DNA from: Fibrobacter sp.
GTDB taxonomy: Bacteria; Fibrobacterota; Fibrobacteria; Fibrobacterales; Fibrobacteraceae
Assembly: GCA_017520105.1 (NCBI GenBank)
Contig: JAFWRL010000087.1
Coordinates: 1-9,169 of the forward strand
Direction of reading: 5' to 3'
Length of the DNA: 9,169 nt
Shown here: piece by piece, positions 1-5,616 of the stretch
Position numbering within the stretch: the stretch's first letter is position 1
How the letters are laid out: each line of letters starts with the position of its first letter
The notes under the pieces: model-generated
What the model was told of the DNA's origin: nothing
Databases searched by the model: none
The model's input: the letters and a program-made list of their open reading frames with translations, nothing else
Translations under genes and position numbers: made by a program

Positions 1-1
1 T

Positions 2-199
2 CCGGGATTCCAGGGAAAAATTACATTGAGATTTACAATCGCTCCGGGCGGTGAAATCATCAGTATGTCATTGGTTTCCTCGACAACCCAATACAGCGTT
101 TTCGATAACGAAATCAAGGATGCCGTCAGACGATGGACGTTTTCTAAGGTCAAATCGGGAAATACGACTGTGACAATCCCATTTACCTTTACGGAATAA
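2..199 (+). CDS. C-terminal end of a TonB-like / AgmX-PglI C-terminal domain protein (5' end outside window)
   Basis: An open frame enters from the left edge and stops with TAA at 197-199, giving the last 65 residues. The segment reads like the compact C-terminal domain of TonB-like AgmX/PglI proteins: a G-K-I-T-L-R-F strand, the turn I-A-P-G-G-E-I, the helix D-N-E-I-K-D-A-V-R-R-W, the phrase W-T-F-S-K-V, and a final strand T-V-T-I-P-F-T-F. In that family this periplasmic domain follows an N-terminal membrane anchor and a proline-rich stretch, and the genes often sit beside exbB/exbD-like motor genes. The role would be energy transduction or envelope and motility functions, but the partner is outside the window. 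The gene is last in its unit, because a terminator follows 41 bases after the stop. The family call rests on pattern recognition of a short fragment; a TonB family C-terminus is the close alternative. Confidence 0.7.
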   Translation, partial: PGFQGKITLRFTIAPGGEIISMSLVSSTTQYSVFDNEIKDAVRRWTFSKVKSGNTTVTIPFTFTE

Positions 200-201
200 C
201 A

Positions 202-228
202 AAATAGAATAGAATTAAATAGAATAGA
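202..228 (+). repeat. Short AT-rich direct repeat after the TonB-like gene
   Basis: The 12-base unit AAATAGAATAGA occurs at 202-213 and again, identically, at 217-228, a period of 15 bases. It lies between the stop codon at 199 and the terminator stem at 241. It is low-complexity sequence and no function is evident. Confidence 0.5.
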
Positions 229-240
229 TTTTTAAATTTT

Positions 241-281
241 AAGCTGGCGATATTAATGTCGCCGGCTTTCACGTTTTTTTT
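241..281 (+). terminator. Intrinsic terminator of the TonB-like gene
   Basis: AAGCTGGCGA (241-250) pairs with TCGCCGGCTT (259-268) in a 10-base stem with one G-U pair and an 8-base loop. A run of eight T at 274-281 follows closely. The hairpin also rules out an ATG at 256 as the start of the next gene, since that codon lies inside the terminator. Confidence 0.85.
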
Positions 282-300
282 AACAAGGTGTACTGGAATT

Positions 301-1416
301 ATGAAAGATCCTCGAATTACGCAACTTGCTGAGAATTTAATCAACAACGCCATCACACTCAAGGCGAACGAAAACATTTTAATCGAAACGACCGATACGC
401 CGGACGAACTATCAACAGAACTCATCAAGGCCGTCGCTAAAGTCGGCGGCAACGCATTCATACACAATTACAATAGCCGTATCCGCCGCGAAATCATCCG
501 CTCCGCTTCCGAGAATCAGATGAAGCTCTCTGCCGAACTTGCGATGGATGAAATGAAGAAAATGCAAGCGTACCTCTCCATCCGTGCCATGAACAACGCC
601 ATGGAAAACTGCGACATCGACGACAAGAAAATGCTTGCATACAGAAAAATCACGCAGGATGTCTTGAACTACCGCGTGAACAATACGCGCTGGTGCGTGC
701 TCCGCTGGCCGAACCCGTCGATGGCGCAGGGCGCCAAGATGAGCACGGAAGCATTCGAAGACTTTTACTTCAAGGCCTGCCTCGCCGATTACCCGAAAAT
801 GGCTGCGGCGGCACAGCATCTAGTCGATCTCATGAATCGTACCGACAAAGTGCGTCTCGTAGCGCAAGATACAGACATCACCTTCAGCATCAAGGGAATC
901 CCCGCAGTGCCATGCTGCGGCAACATGAACATCCCCGACGGAGAAGTCTATACGGCTCCGGTGCAGGGGAGTATCGAAGGCGTCATCCACTACAACACAC
1001 CGACCCTTTACGATGGCAAGCAGTTCAGCAACATCCGCCTCGTCTTCAAGCAGGGCAAGATTGTCGAAGCGACTTGCGAAACCGGCGACAACAAGAGCCT
1101 GAACGCCATCTTCGATACAGACGAAGGCGCACGTTACGTGGGCGAGTTCGCTATCGGTTTCAATCCGTTCGTACTTTCGCCGATGTGCGACATCCTCTTC
1201 GATGAAAAAATTGCAGGCAGCATCCACTTCACGCCGGGCATGTGCTACGAAGACGCGCCGAACGGCAACAAGTCCGCAATCCATTGGGACCTGGTGCTCA
1301 TCATGCGTCCGGAATACGGCGGCGGAGAAATCTGGTTCGACGACAAGCTCATCCGCAAGGACGGACTTTTTGTGGTCGATGAATTGAAGTGCCTGAATCC
1401 GGAAAATTTGGGGTAG
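301..1416 (+). CDS. M29-family metallo-aminopeptidase (thermophilic aminopeptidase / AmpS-PepS type)
   Basis: The 371-residue protein matches the M29 (PF02073) family of cytosolic two-metal aminopeptidases, which remove N-terminal residues from peptides. The N-terminus (MKDPRI, then a helix and N-I-L-I-E) is typical of the family. The expected metal and catalytic residues are all visible: E215 in D-G-E-V-Y-T-A-P, E282 in V-G-E-F, H309 and Y316 in S-I-H-F-(T-P-G-M-C)-Y, and H328 and D330 in S-A-I-H-W-D. The length is near the family norm of about 370-410. The open frame could be extended to ATG 256, but that codon lies in the preceding terminator hairpin and would add a hydrophobic stretch untypical of the family, so ATG 301 is chosen. 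The ribosome site is weak (AAGGTG at 285-290, or TGGA close to the start). There is no signal peptide. The gene is probably monocistronic, although no convincing terminator follows it. The family call is firm; peptide preference cannot be read. Confidence 0.92.
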   Translation: MKDPRITQLAENLINNAITLKANENILIETTDTPDELSTELIKAVAKVGGNAFIHNYNSRIRREIIRSASENQMKLSAELAMDEMKKMQAYLSIRAMNNAMENCDIDDKKMLAYRKITQDVLNYRVNNTRWCVLRWPNPSMAQGAKMSTEAFEDFYFKACLADYPKMAAAAQHLVDLMNRTDKVRLVAQDTDITFSIKGIPAVPCCGNMNIPDGEVYTAPVQGSIEGVIHYNTPTLYDGKQFSNIRLVFKQGKIVEATCETGDNKSLNAIFDTDEGARYVGEFAIGFNPFVLSPMCDILFDEKIAGSIHFTPGMCYEDAPNGNKSAIHWDLVLIMRPEYGGGEIWFDDKLIRKDGLFVVDELKCLNPENLG

Positions 1417-1485
1417 AACCGTTTCGGTACAGTTGGAAGACACTTGTAACAGTCAAGTTACTGAAAACATGTAACCGATTTTTAA

Positions 1486-1514
1486 TACTCAAAACGCGAA
1501 ACTTTAATTATATT
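1486..1514 (+). promoter_or_regulatory. Weak candidate promoter for the beta-barrel gene
   Basis: TATATT at 1509-1514 could be a -10 box 38 bases before the start codon, but the hexamer 17 bases upstream (1486-1491) is a poor match to a -35 box. The rest of the 1417-1552 gap is AT-rich with a few GTAAC/GTTAC words (1446-1450, 1457-1461, 1471-1475) and no convincing terminator for the aminopeptidase gene. Confidence 0.25.
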
Positions 1515-1552
1515 CTTATTACACGAAACAACAAGTTATAGGAAGTTACAAA

Positions 1553-2824
1553 ATGAATTTAAAAAAGATGTTTGGCATCGGCCTCATCAGTCTCGGTACG
1601 GCTTTTGCACAGGAATACGTAGATGCCTCTGCAGAATCCGAAACCTCCTCTACTACAACCTCTTCGGCAACAGCCCCGTCCATGAGCGAGCAGGAACTCC
1701 AGAAGCAAGAAGAACAGGCTGCTGCATCCAACGACCTCACGGCACCAGTTCCCTTTGTCGCACCGGACATTCCGAAGGAATCCAAACGTTCTTCGTTCAA
1801 CAGCATTTTGCATGGCAGGTCCTACAACATGAACAGCAACATGGCTGCAGCGAACAACATCACTCTCCTGCTCCGCTATCCGAACTTGTTTGCCAACCGC
1901 AAGTTCTTCTACATTGAACCGACCAATGAAATGGGAATCGTCTCCCTCGGTTCGTTCTTTACGGCATTCGATATTTCGGCAGCCCCGCTTGACGATAGTA
2001 AACTTGGCAGACTTACTCTCGGTTATGCAGTACCGGGCTTCGGTTTCTATTTGAGAGCGGGTCTCGGTCGTAACAGGGTAAGCAACGACAACACCGTCCA
2101 GAGCACGACTAACGGCGGTGACGACTGGGCTTTCGCCATCGCAAAGGGATTCATGGGCTACAACCTCGCCTTGGAAGGAGACTGGCTGACCAAGAAAAAC
2201 CAGGTTCACCTGGACCCCGATGCCGGCAACGAAGTTGAACAACGTTACAACAGCCTTTCGCTGAATCTGAACCTGACGAACGCACCTACAGCCAAGAACT
2301 TCACTTGGACTGCCGGCGTAGGCTTCCTCAATTACCTGAACGAAATCGAAGTCGATGGGGAAGTCGATCCTGCTAGCGAACCGGATTCCTACTGGCAGAT
2401 TGATCCGTACGTCCGTGGAGGAGTGTCCGTCCTTGAAAACGATAACGCCCGTGTCTTGATTGGCATCGGCGGTATCATCGTTTACAAGCACATGGATGAT
2501 CCGAACGACGCTTTCAGCATCACGACAATTCTCCAGCCGAGCATGATGGGCGAAGTCTTCATTGGCGAAGAAAAGAACTTCATGTTCTACGGCGAAGCTG
2601 GTTACAACTGGGTGGTCTTCAGCTACAACAAGGACAACGAAACAGACGTTACCACAATGGTGGATCAAATGTTCCCCGTTGTCGCCTCTGTCGGTTTCCG
2701 TTACCAGTACAAGGATTTCCTCGCGGTTGAACTCGGCCTCGGCGACAAGCTGTTCTCCGGCGCGGGCAATTTCTTCCAGGCTGACGGCACGCTTATCGAC
2801 TTCAGTGCTATGCTCCGCTTCTAA
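1553..2824 (+). CDS. Exported, probably outer-membrane beta-barrel protein of unknown function
   Basis: I do not recognise a named family. The 423-residue product begins with a Sec signal peptide: N-L-K-K, then a hydrophobic core to residue 19, with likely cleavage in A-F-A|Q. Residues about 20-60 are rich in Ser, Thr, Glu and Gln and look disordered or weakly helical. From about residue 85 onward there are many short strands of alternating polar and hydrophobic/aromatic residues separated by Asn/Asp/Gly turns, for example G-F-G-F-Y-L-R-A-G-L-G. The last residues are S-A-M-L-R-F. A terminal phenylalanine after an amphipathic strand is typical of outer-membrane barrels recognised by BamA. A good ribosome site, AGGAAG at 1540-1545, sits seven bases before the ATG. 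The gene stands alone between a weak upstream promoter and a strong terminator. A passive porin-like or structural role is possible, but substrate and partners cannot be inferred. The localisation call is fairly firm; function is unknown. Confidence 0.75.
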   Translation: MNLKKMFGIGLISLGTAFAQEYVDASAESETSSTTTSSATAPSMSEQELQKQEEQAAASNDLTAPVPFVAPDIPKESKRSSFNSILHGRSYNMNSNMAAANNITLLLRYPNLFANRKFFYIEPTNEMGIVSLGSFFTAFDISAAPLDDSKLGRLTLGYAVPGFGFYLRAGLGRNRVSNDNTVQSTTNGGDDWAFAIAKGFMGYNLALEGDWLTKKNQVHLDPDAGNEVEQRYNSLSLNLNLTNAPTAKNFTWTAGVGFLNYLNEIEVDGEVDPASEPDSYWQIDPYVRGGVSVLENDNARVLIGIGGIIVYKHMDDPNDAFSITTILQPSMMGEVFIGEEKNFMFYGEAGYNWVVFSYNKDNETDVTTMVDQMFPVVASVGFRYQYKDFLAVELGLGDKLFSGAGNFFQADGTLIDFSAMLRF

Positions 2825-2838
2825 TCGTCTAGCTGTTT

Positions 2839-2882
2839 AAAGCAAAGAATGCCTCCCTTTCGGGAGGCGTTCTTTGCTTTTG
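2839..2882 (+). terminator. Very stable intrinsic terminator, possibly bidirectional
   Basis: A 19-base arm (2839-2857) ending in GCCTCCC pairs with 2862-2880 across the tetraloop TTTC, with a single G-U pair. A short T run ends the hairpin at about 2881. It lies 15 bases after the beta-barrel gene and 73 bases past the end of asd on the other strand. Read on the minus strand the stem is followed by only three T, so termination of the minus-strand operon here is plausible but less certain. Confidence 0.9.
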
Positions 2883-2883
2883 A

Positions 2884-2951
2884 AATGACTGGATGGATCC
2901 TTCATCCGTTCGGGTTCAGGATGACATACTCGGCTGTAGCCGAGTATGTCA
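2884..2951. repeat. Palindromic intergenic element (REP-like) between convergent genes
   Basis: Two dyads lie side by side. TCATCC (2902-2907) pairs with GGATGA (2919-2924). TGACATACTCGGC (2922-2934) pairs perfectly with GCCGAGTATGTCA (2939-2951), leaving a loop of four. On the minus strand the second hairpin comes directly after the asd stop but has no T run. The minus-strand wording GTCATCCTGA...GGATGA...GGATCC resembles short dispersed palindromes seen between genes in many bacteria. Only one copy lies in this window, so its repetitive nature is inferred. Confidence 0.5.
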
Positions 2952-2952
2952 A

Positions 2953-3942
2953 TTACAGACGTTCTGCAATCTGGACTGCGTTGAGAGCAGCACCCTTGCG
3001 GATCTGGTCACCAACAATCCAGATGTTCATGCCGTTGTCACAGGCGAGGTCCTTGCGGATACGGCCAACATAGACGTCGTCCGTGCCCATGAGGTCGAGC
3101 GGCATCGGATAGACGTTGTTTGCAACATCGTCACGAAGCTGGAGACCTTCGCCGTTCTTGATGGCGTTCGAAACTTCTTCGATAGAAAGCGGACGTTCCG
3201 TTTCGAAGCTGATAGCTTCGGAATGGCAGCGGAGTGCGGAAACGCGGACGCAGGTTGCAGCGCAGCGGACATCGCTGTGCATAATCTTGCGCGTTTCGTT
3301 GAACATCTTCATTTCTTCCTTCGTGTAGCCGTTGTCAGTGAACACGTCGATGTGCGGAATGAGGTTATAAGCGAGCTGGTGTGCGAACTTCTTTACGGTG
3401 ACCGGCTTGCCTTCGACGATTTCCTGATACTGCTGCTTGAGTTCGGCCATACCGGTTGCACCGGCACCGCTTGCGCTCTGGTAGGTAGCGACGTGGATGC
3501 GGGTAATCTTGCTCAAGTCATTGATCGGCTTCAAAGCGACAACCATCATGATGGTCGTGCAGTTCGGGTTAGCGATGATGCCCTTGTGGAGCTTGATGTC
3601 TTCCGGGTTTACTTCCGGCACGACGAGAGGAACGTTCGGATCCATGCGGAAGAAGCTCGTGTTGTCAACAACGACAGCGCCGGCATCAACAGCAATCGGA
3701 GCGAATTCCTTGGAAACGCTAGCGCCTGCAGAAGAGAGCACGAGGTCAACGTTCTTGAAAGCGTCCTTGCAAGTCAGTTCAACCTTGAGTTTTTCGCCCT
3801 TGAATTCATATTCGCGACCGACACTGCGTTCAGAGGCGAGGAGCTTCAAGTTCTGAAGCGGGAAGTTACGTTGTTCAAGGATTTTGAGGAGTTCCTGACC
3901 TACTGCGCCGGTGGCGCCCATGATCGCTACGTTACGAATCAT
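2953..3942 (-). CDS. asd: Aspartate-semialdehyde dehydrogenase
   Basis: This cytosolic enzyme reduces L-4-aspartyl phosphate to L-aspartate 4-semialdehyde with NADPH. That is the branch-point step toward lysine, diaminopimelate, threonine and methionine. The 329-residue length is normal. The N-terminal nucleotide fold carries G-A-T-G-A-V-G at 9-15. The catalytic cysteine C128 lies in N-P-N-C-T-T. Q155 in the Q-S-A-S-G loop, R233 (R-V) and H240 in R-C-H fit the substrate and acid/base positions of the family. A ribosome site AAAGG lies eight bases upstream of the ATG at 3942. It is the last gene of a probable ssb - membrane protein - asd transcript, 39 bases after the preceding stop with no terminator between. 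Diaminopimelate is needed for the cell wall, so the gene is likely essential. No oddity is seen in the coding sequence. Confidence 0.96.
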   Translation of the reverse strand: MIRNVAIMGATGAVGQELLKILEQRNFPLQNLKLLASERSVGREYEFKGEKLKVELTCKDAFKNVDLVLSSAGASVSKEFAPIAVDAGAVVVDNTSFFRMDPNVPLVVPEVNPEDIKLHKGIIANPNCTTIMMVVALKPINDLSKITRIHVATYQSASGAGATGMAELKQQYQEIVEGKPVTVKKFAHQLAYNLIPHIDVFTDNGYTKEEMKMFNETRKIMHSDVRCAATCVRVSALRCHSEAISFETERPLSIEEVSNAIKNGEGLQLRDDVANNVYPMPLDLMGTDDVYVGRIRKDLACDNGMNIWIVGDQIRKGAALNAVQIAERL

Positions 3943-3981
3943 AGATTTAACCTTTGTTTTCTTTTTGTTGAGGTTGATTGT

Positions 3982-4914
3982 TCATTTTAAACTTTGTATA
4001 AGCTTATTAAACTGATCGATGTGTTTCTGAGTTTCCAGTACCATCTTGCGGGCTTGCATAAATTTTTGAGTCTGTTCGCCCGGGTCTTCTTGGAGACAGG
4101 ATGCATACAATGTGTGAGCTGCGCCTCGAAGCGATTCCGAAGCCTCGACCAGCTCCGCATGTGCATCTCGGGCCTGAAGCGGATGGAATAAGCCAATAGC
4201 CTTGCGATTCAACGACGTTGCCTTATTGTTGAGAGCAAGCGCCTGCTGGCTTATGTTTTCGCGCTTCATTTCGCTGATATTCTGTTCCATCGGTTGGAAG
4301 GTTTCAATAGAACGAATAATGTCGAGCATCTTGCCCGTCAACATCTCGGCCTTTTCCGCATAGCTATCAAGCCGACCCATCACTTCCGGAGTGTATTCAT
4401 CGTCATCTTCAGCATCCGATTCTAAGTCTTCTTGATTGCGCGAAGAACGATGTGCTCCCGGTTTTGCCTTATCATTGCTAGCCTTGTCGAACGACGAAAT
4501 GTAGTCCTCGTATTTCTTGTTTGCAGAAATAAGTTCCGCAGGGGAGTACGAAGACGTAAGAACTAACGTCGGATGTTCAAAGCACGCCGTCCCGATTAGC
4601 CCAGTCAGCATGCACATGGAAATAAGGAGAAACGAAATACGGGTTGACCATTCTTCGCTTTGGACTAGGCAAAGCAGACCGAACAGAAAAAGCAAAAAGA
4701 ACGAAAGTAAAATACCACCTTCGACATTTTGAACGATGATGGTATTCTTGACGAAATAGAACAAACAGTCTATCACGACAGTTAGTGTAGAAAGTATTGC
4801 TCCTACAACCTTCGTGTTACGCCCAGGAGTCGCTGCCGTAGTAAATAGCGTTACAAATGATATTCCTAACGGCAACGCATAGATGAGTGTTATTTCAGCT
4901 ATTCCCTGATTCAT
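3982..4914 (-). CDS. Unrecognised four-helix membrane protein with an acidic linker and a helical cytosolic tail
   Basis: I do not recognise this 310-residue protein. Four hydrophobic segments stand out at about residues 8-27, 35-56, 65-84 and 92-111, so the N-terminal third is probably a compact four-helix membrane domain. A flexible hinge follows (about 145-175) with an acidic run E-S-D-A-E-D-D-D-E. The remainder (about 176-310) is hydrophilic and strongly helix-forming, rich in Glu, Lys, Gln, Met and Ala, and could form a coiled coil or helical bundle. If both ends are cytosolic, as four helices allow, the tail faces the cytoplasm. Start ATG 4914 is 15 bases after the ssb stop and has no visible Shine-Dalgarno sequence, which suggests translational coupling to ssb. 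asd follows 39 bases downstream. Possible roles include a scaffold or sensor, but no catalytic motif is visible. That it is a real gene is well supported by its coherent composition and operon position. Confidence 0.8.
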   Translation of the reverse strand: MNQGIAEITLIYALPLGISFVTLFTTAATPGRNTKVVGAILSTLTVVIDCLFYFVKNTIIVQNVEGGILLSFFLLFLFGLLCLVQSEEWSTRISFLLISMCMLTGLIGTACFEHPTLVLTSSYSPAELISANKKYEDYISSFDKASNDKAKPGAHRSSRNQEDLESDAEDDDEYTPEVMGRLDSYAEKAEMLTGKMLDIIRSIETFQPMEQNISEMKRENISQQALALNNKATSLNRKAIGLFHPLQARDAHAELVEASESLRGAAHTLYASCLQEDPGEQTQKFMQARKMVLETQKHIDQFNKLIQSLK

Positions 4915-4929
4915 TTAGAAATTCGTGAA

Positions 4930-5406
4930 CTAGAACGGAAGATCGACATCTTCTTCGGCCATGCCTGCATCGTAGGATGGGGCACTATTCTGTTGCATAC
5001 CGTTAAAACTGTTCGGTTGGTAACCGGTCGTCTGGCTAAAGCCACCGGCAGCAGGAGCACCGCCCTGGCCACGCGGAGTGAGAAGCTGGAACGTATCCAT
5101 ATTGACGTCCGTGCTATAGCGCTTCTGTCCATTCTGGTCGGTCCAGCTACGGTTTGTCAAAGTACCTTCAACATAAAGGCTCATACCCTTGCGAATGCCA
5201 AGCTGTTCGACGATATCGGCAATTTTTCCCCAGCCAACGATATTGTGCCAGTCCGTCTGTTCCTTCTGTTCGCCGTTATTGTCGCGGTAGCGACGAGATG
5301 TAGCAAGCGAAAAAGTAACTCGTTTGCGACCACCGTTGGGATTGACGCGAACTTCTGGATCCTTGCCGATATTACCGATAAGCATAACCTTATTCAAATA
5401 AGCCAT
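4930..5406 (-). CDS. ssb: Single-stranded DNA-binding protein
   Basis: The 158-residue protein binds and protects single-stranded DNA during replication, recombination and repair, normally as a tetramer. Residues 1-112 form the OB-fold. It starts with A-Y-L-N-K-V-M-L-I-G-N-I-G-K-D-P-E-V-R and contains the conserved W-H-N-I-V-G-W-G (W53, W59) and L-Y-V-E-G-T-L-T-N-R-S-W (W88) segments. A Gly/Asn/Gln/Ser-rich linker follows (about 113-148). The acidic tip D-V-D-L-P-F (153-158) is the standard docking peptide for replication and repair partners. AGGAT at 5413-5417 is a well-placed ribosome site. It is the first gene of the probable ssb - membrane protein - asd operon. No SOS-type box of the kind reported for Fibrobacter LexA was recognised upstream. 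Confidence 0.97.
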   Translation of the reverse strand: MAYLNKVMLIGNIGKDPEVRVNPNGGRKRVTFSLATSRRYRDNNGEQKEQTDWHNIVGWGKIADIVEQLGIRKGMSLYVEGTLTNRSWTDQNGQKRYSTDVNMDTFQLLTPRGQGGAPAAGGFSQTTGYQPNSFNGMQQNSAPSYDAGMAEEDVDLPF

Positions 5407-5438
5407 ATTACTATCCTATTTTTTTGAATTTTCGGGAA

Positions 5439-5477
5439 CAAAAATACAAAAGATTTTTGACAGTTTAGTGTCAAAAA
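5439..5477 (-). promoter_or_regulatory. Candidate ssb promoter with a perfect palindromic operator-like site
   Basis: TTTTTGACA (5454-5462) and TGTCAAAAA (5469-5477) form a perfect 9-base inverted repeat around a 6-base centre. Read on the minus strand, its upstream arm contains TTGACA, a consensus -35 box. Downstream, TATTTTTG (5446 down to 5439) fits the TAnnTTTG element of Bacteroidota-type promoters, but the spacing to TTGACA (22 bases) is long for either promoter type. The dyad therefore overlaps or abuts the likely promoter of ssb. A regulator-binding site is one reading; a chance AT-rich dyad is the other. Further upstream, 5481-5520 holds another A-run/T-run dyad and no gene. Confidence 0.4.
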
Positions 5478-5550
5478 ATAAAAAAAGAGTCTTTTTTTGC
5501 CCAAAAGAAAGTCAACCCTTAATCATCAAATACTTTTTCGGAACATAAAA

Positions 5551-5580
5551 CAAAAACCATACGGTTTGAGCCGTATGGTC
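5551..5580 (-). terminator. Intrinsic terminator of the beta-glucanase gene
   Basis: On the minus strand ACCATACGG pairs perfectly with CCGTATGGT (arms at 5571-5579 and 5556-5564, 6-base loop), followed by a T-rich tract interrupted by one G. It lies 37 bases past the glucanase stop codon and separates that gene from the ssb operon. Confidence 0.88.
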
Positions 5581-5616
5581 ATTGCAAAAGAAAGAATTAT
5601 AAAGAGAATCAGACGA

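Noticed and set aside
412..1443. Two minus-strand open frames opposite the aminopeptidase gene
   Set aside because: Both lie inside the M29 gene, whose metal ligands are all conserved, and neither has a ribosome site or a recognisable protein.
1418..1461. Small dyads (ACCG-TTT-CGGT; GTAAC/GTTAC) as an aminopeptidase terminator
   Set aside because: Stems of four to five bases without a T run are too weak to call.
1559..2668. Long minus-strand open frame (369 codons) opposite the beta-barrel gene
   Set aside because: It mirrors a gene with a signal peptide, a good ribosome site and a terminator. Its own translation is Val/Cys/His-rich with no start signals or domain.
2893..3990. Long plus-strand open frame (365 codons) opposite asd
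   Set aside because: It is fully antisense to asd, whose motifs are unmistakable. The translation is Val/Asp/Arg/His-rich with no family resemblance, typical of the reverse complement of a codon-biased gene.
5481..5498. A-run/T-run dyad as a plus-strand terminator
   Set aside because: There is no plus-strand gene upstream for it to serve, and the stem is almost entirely A-T.
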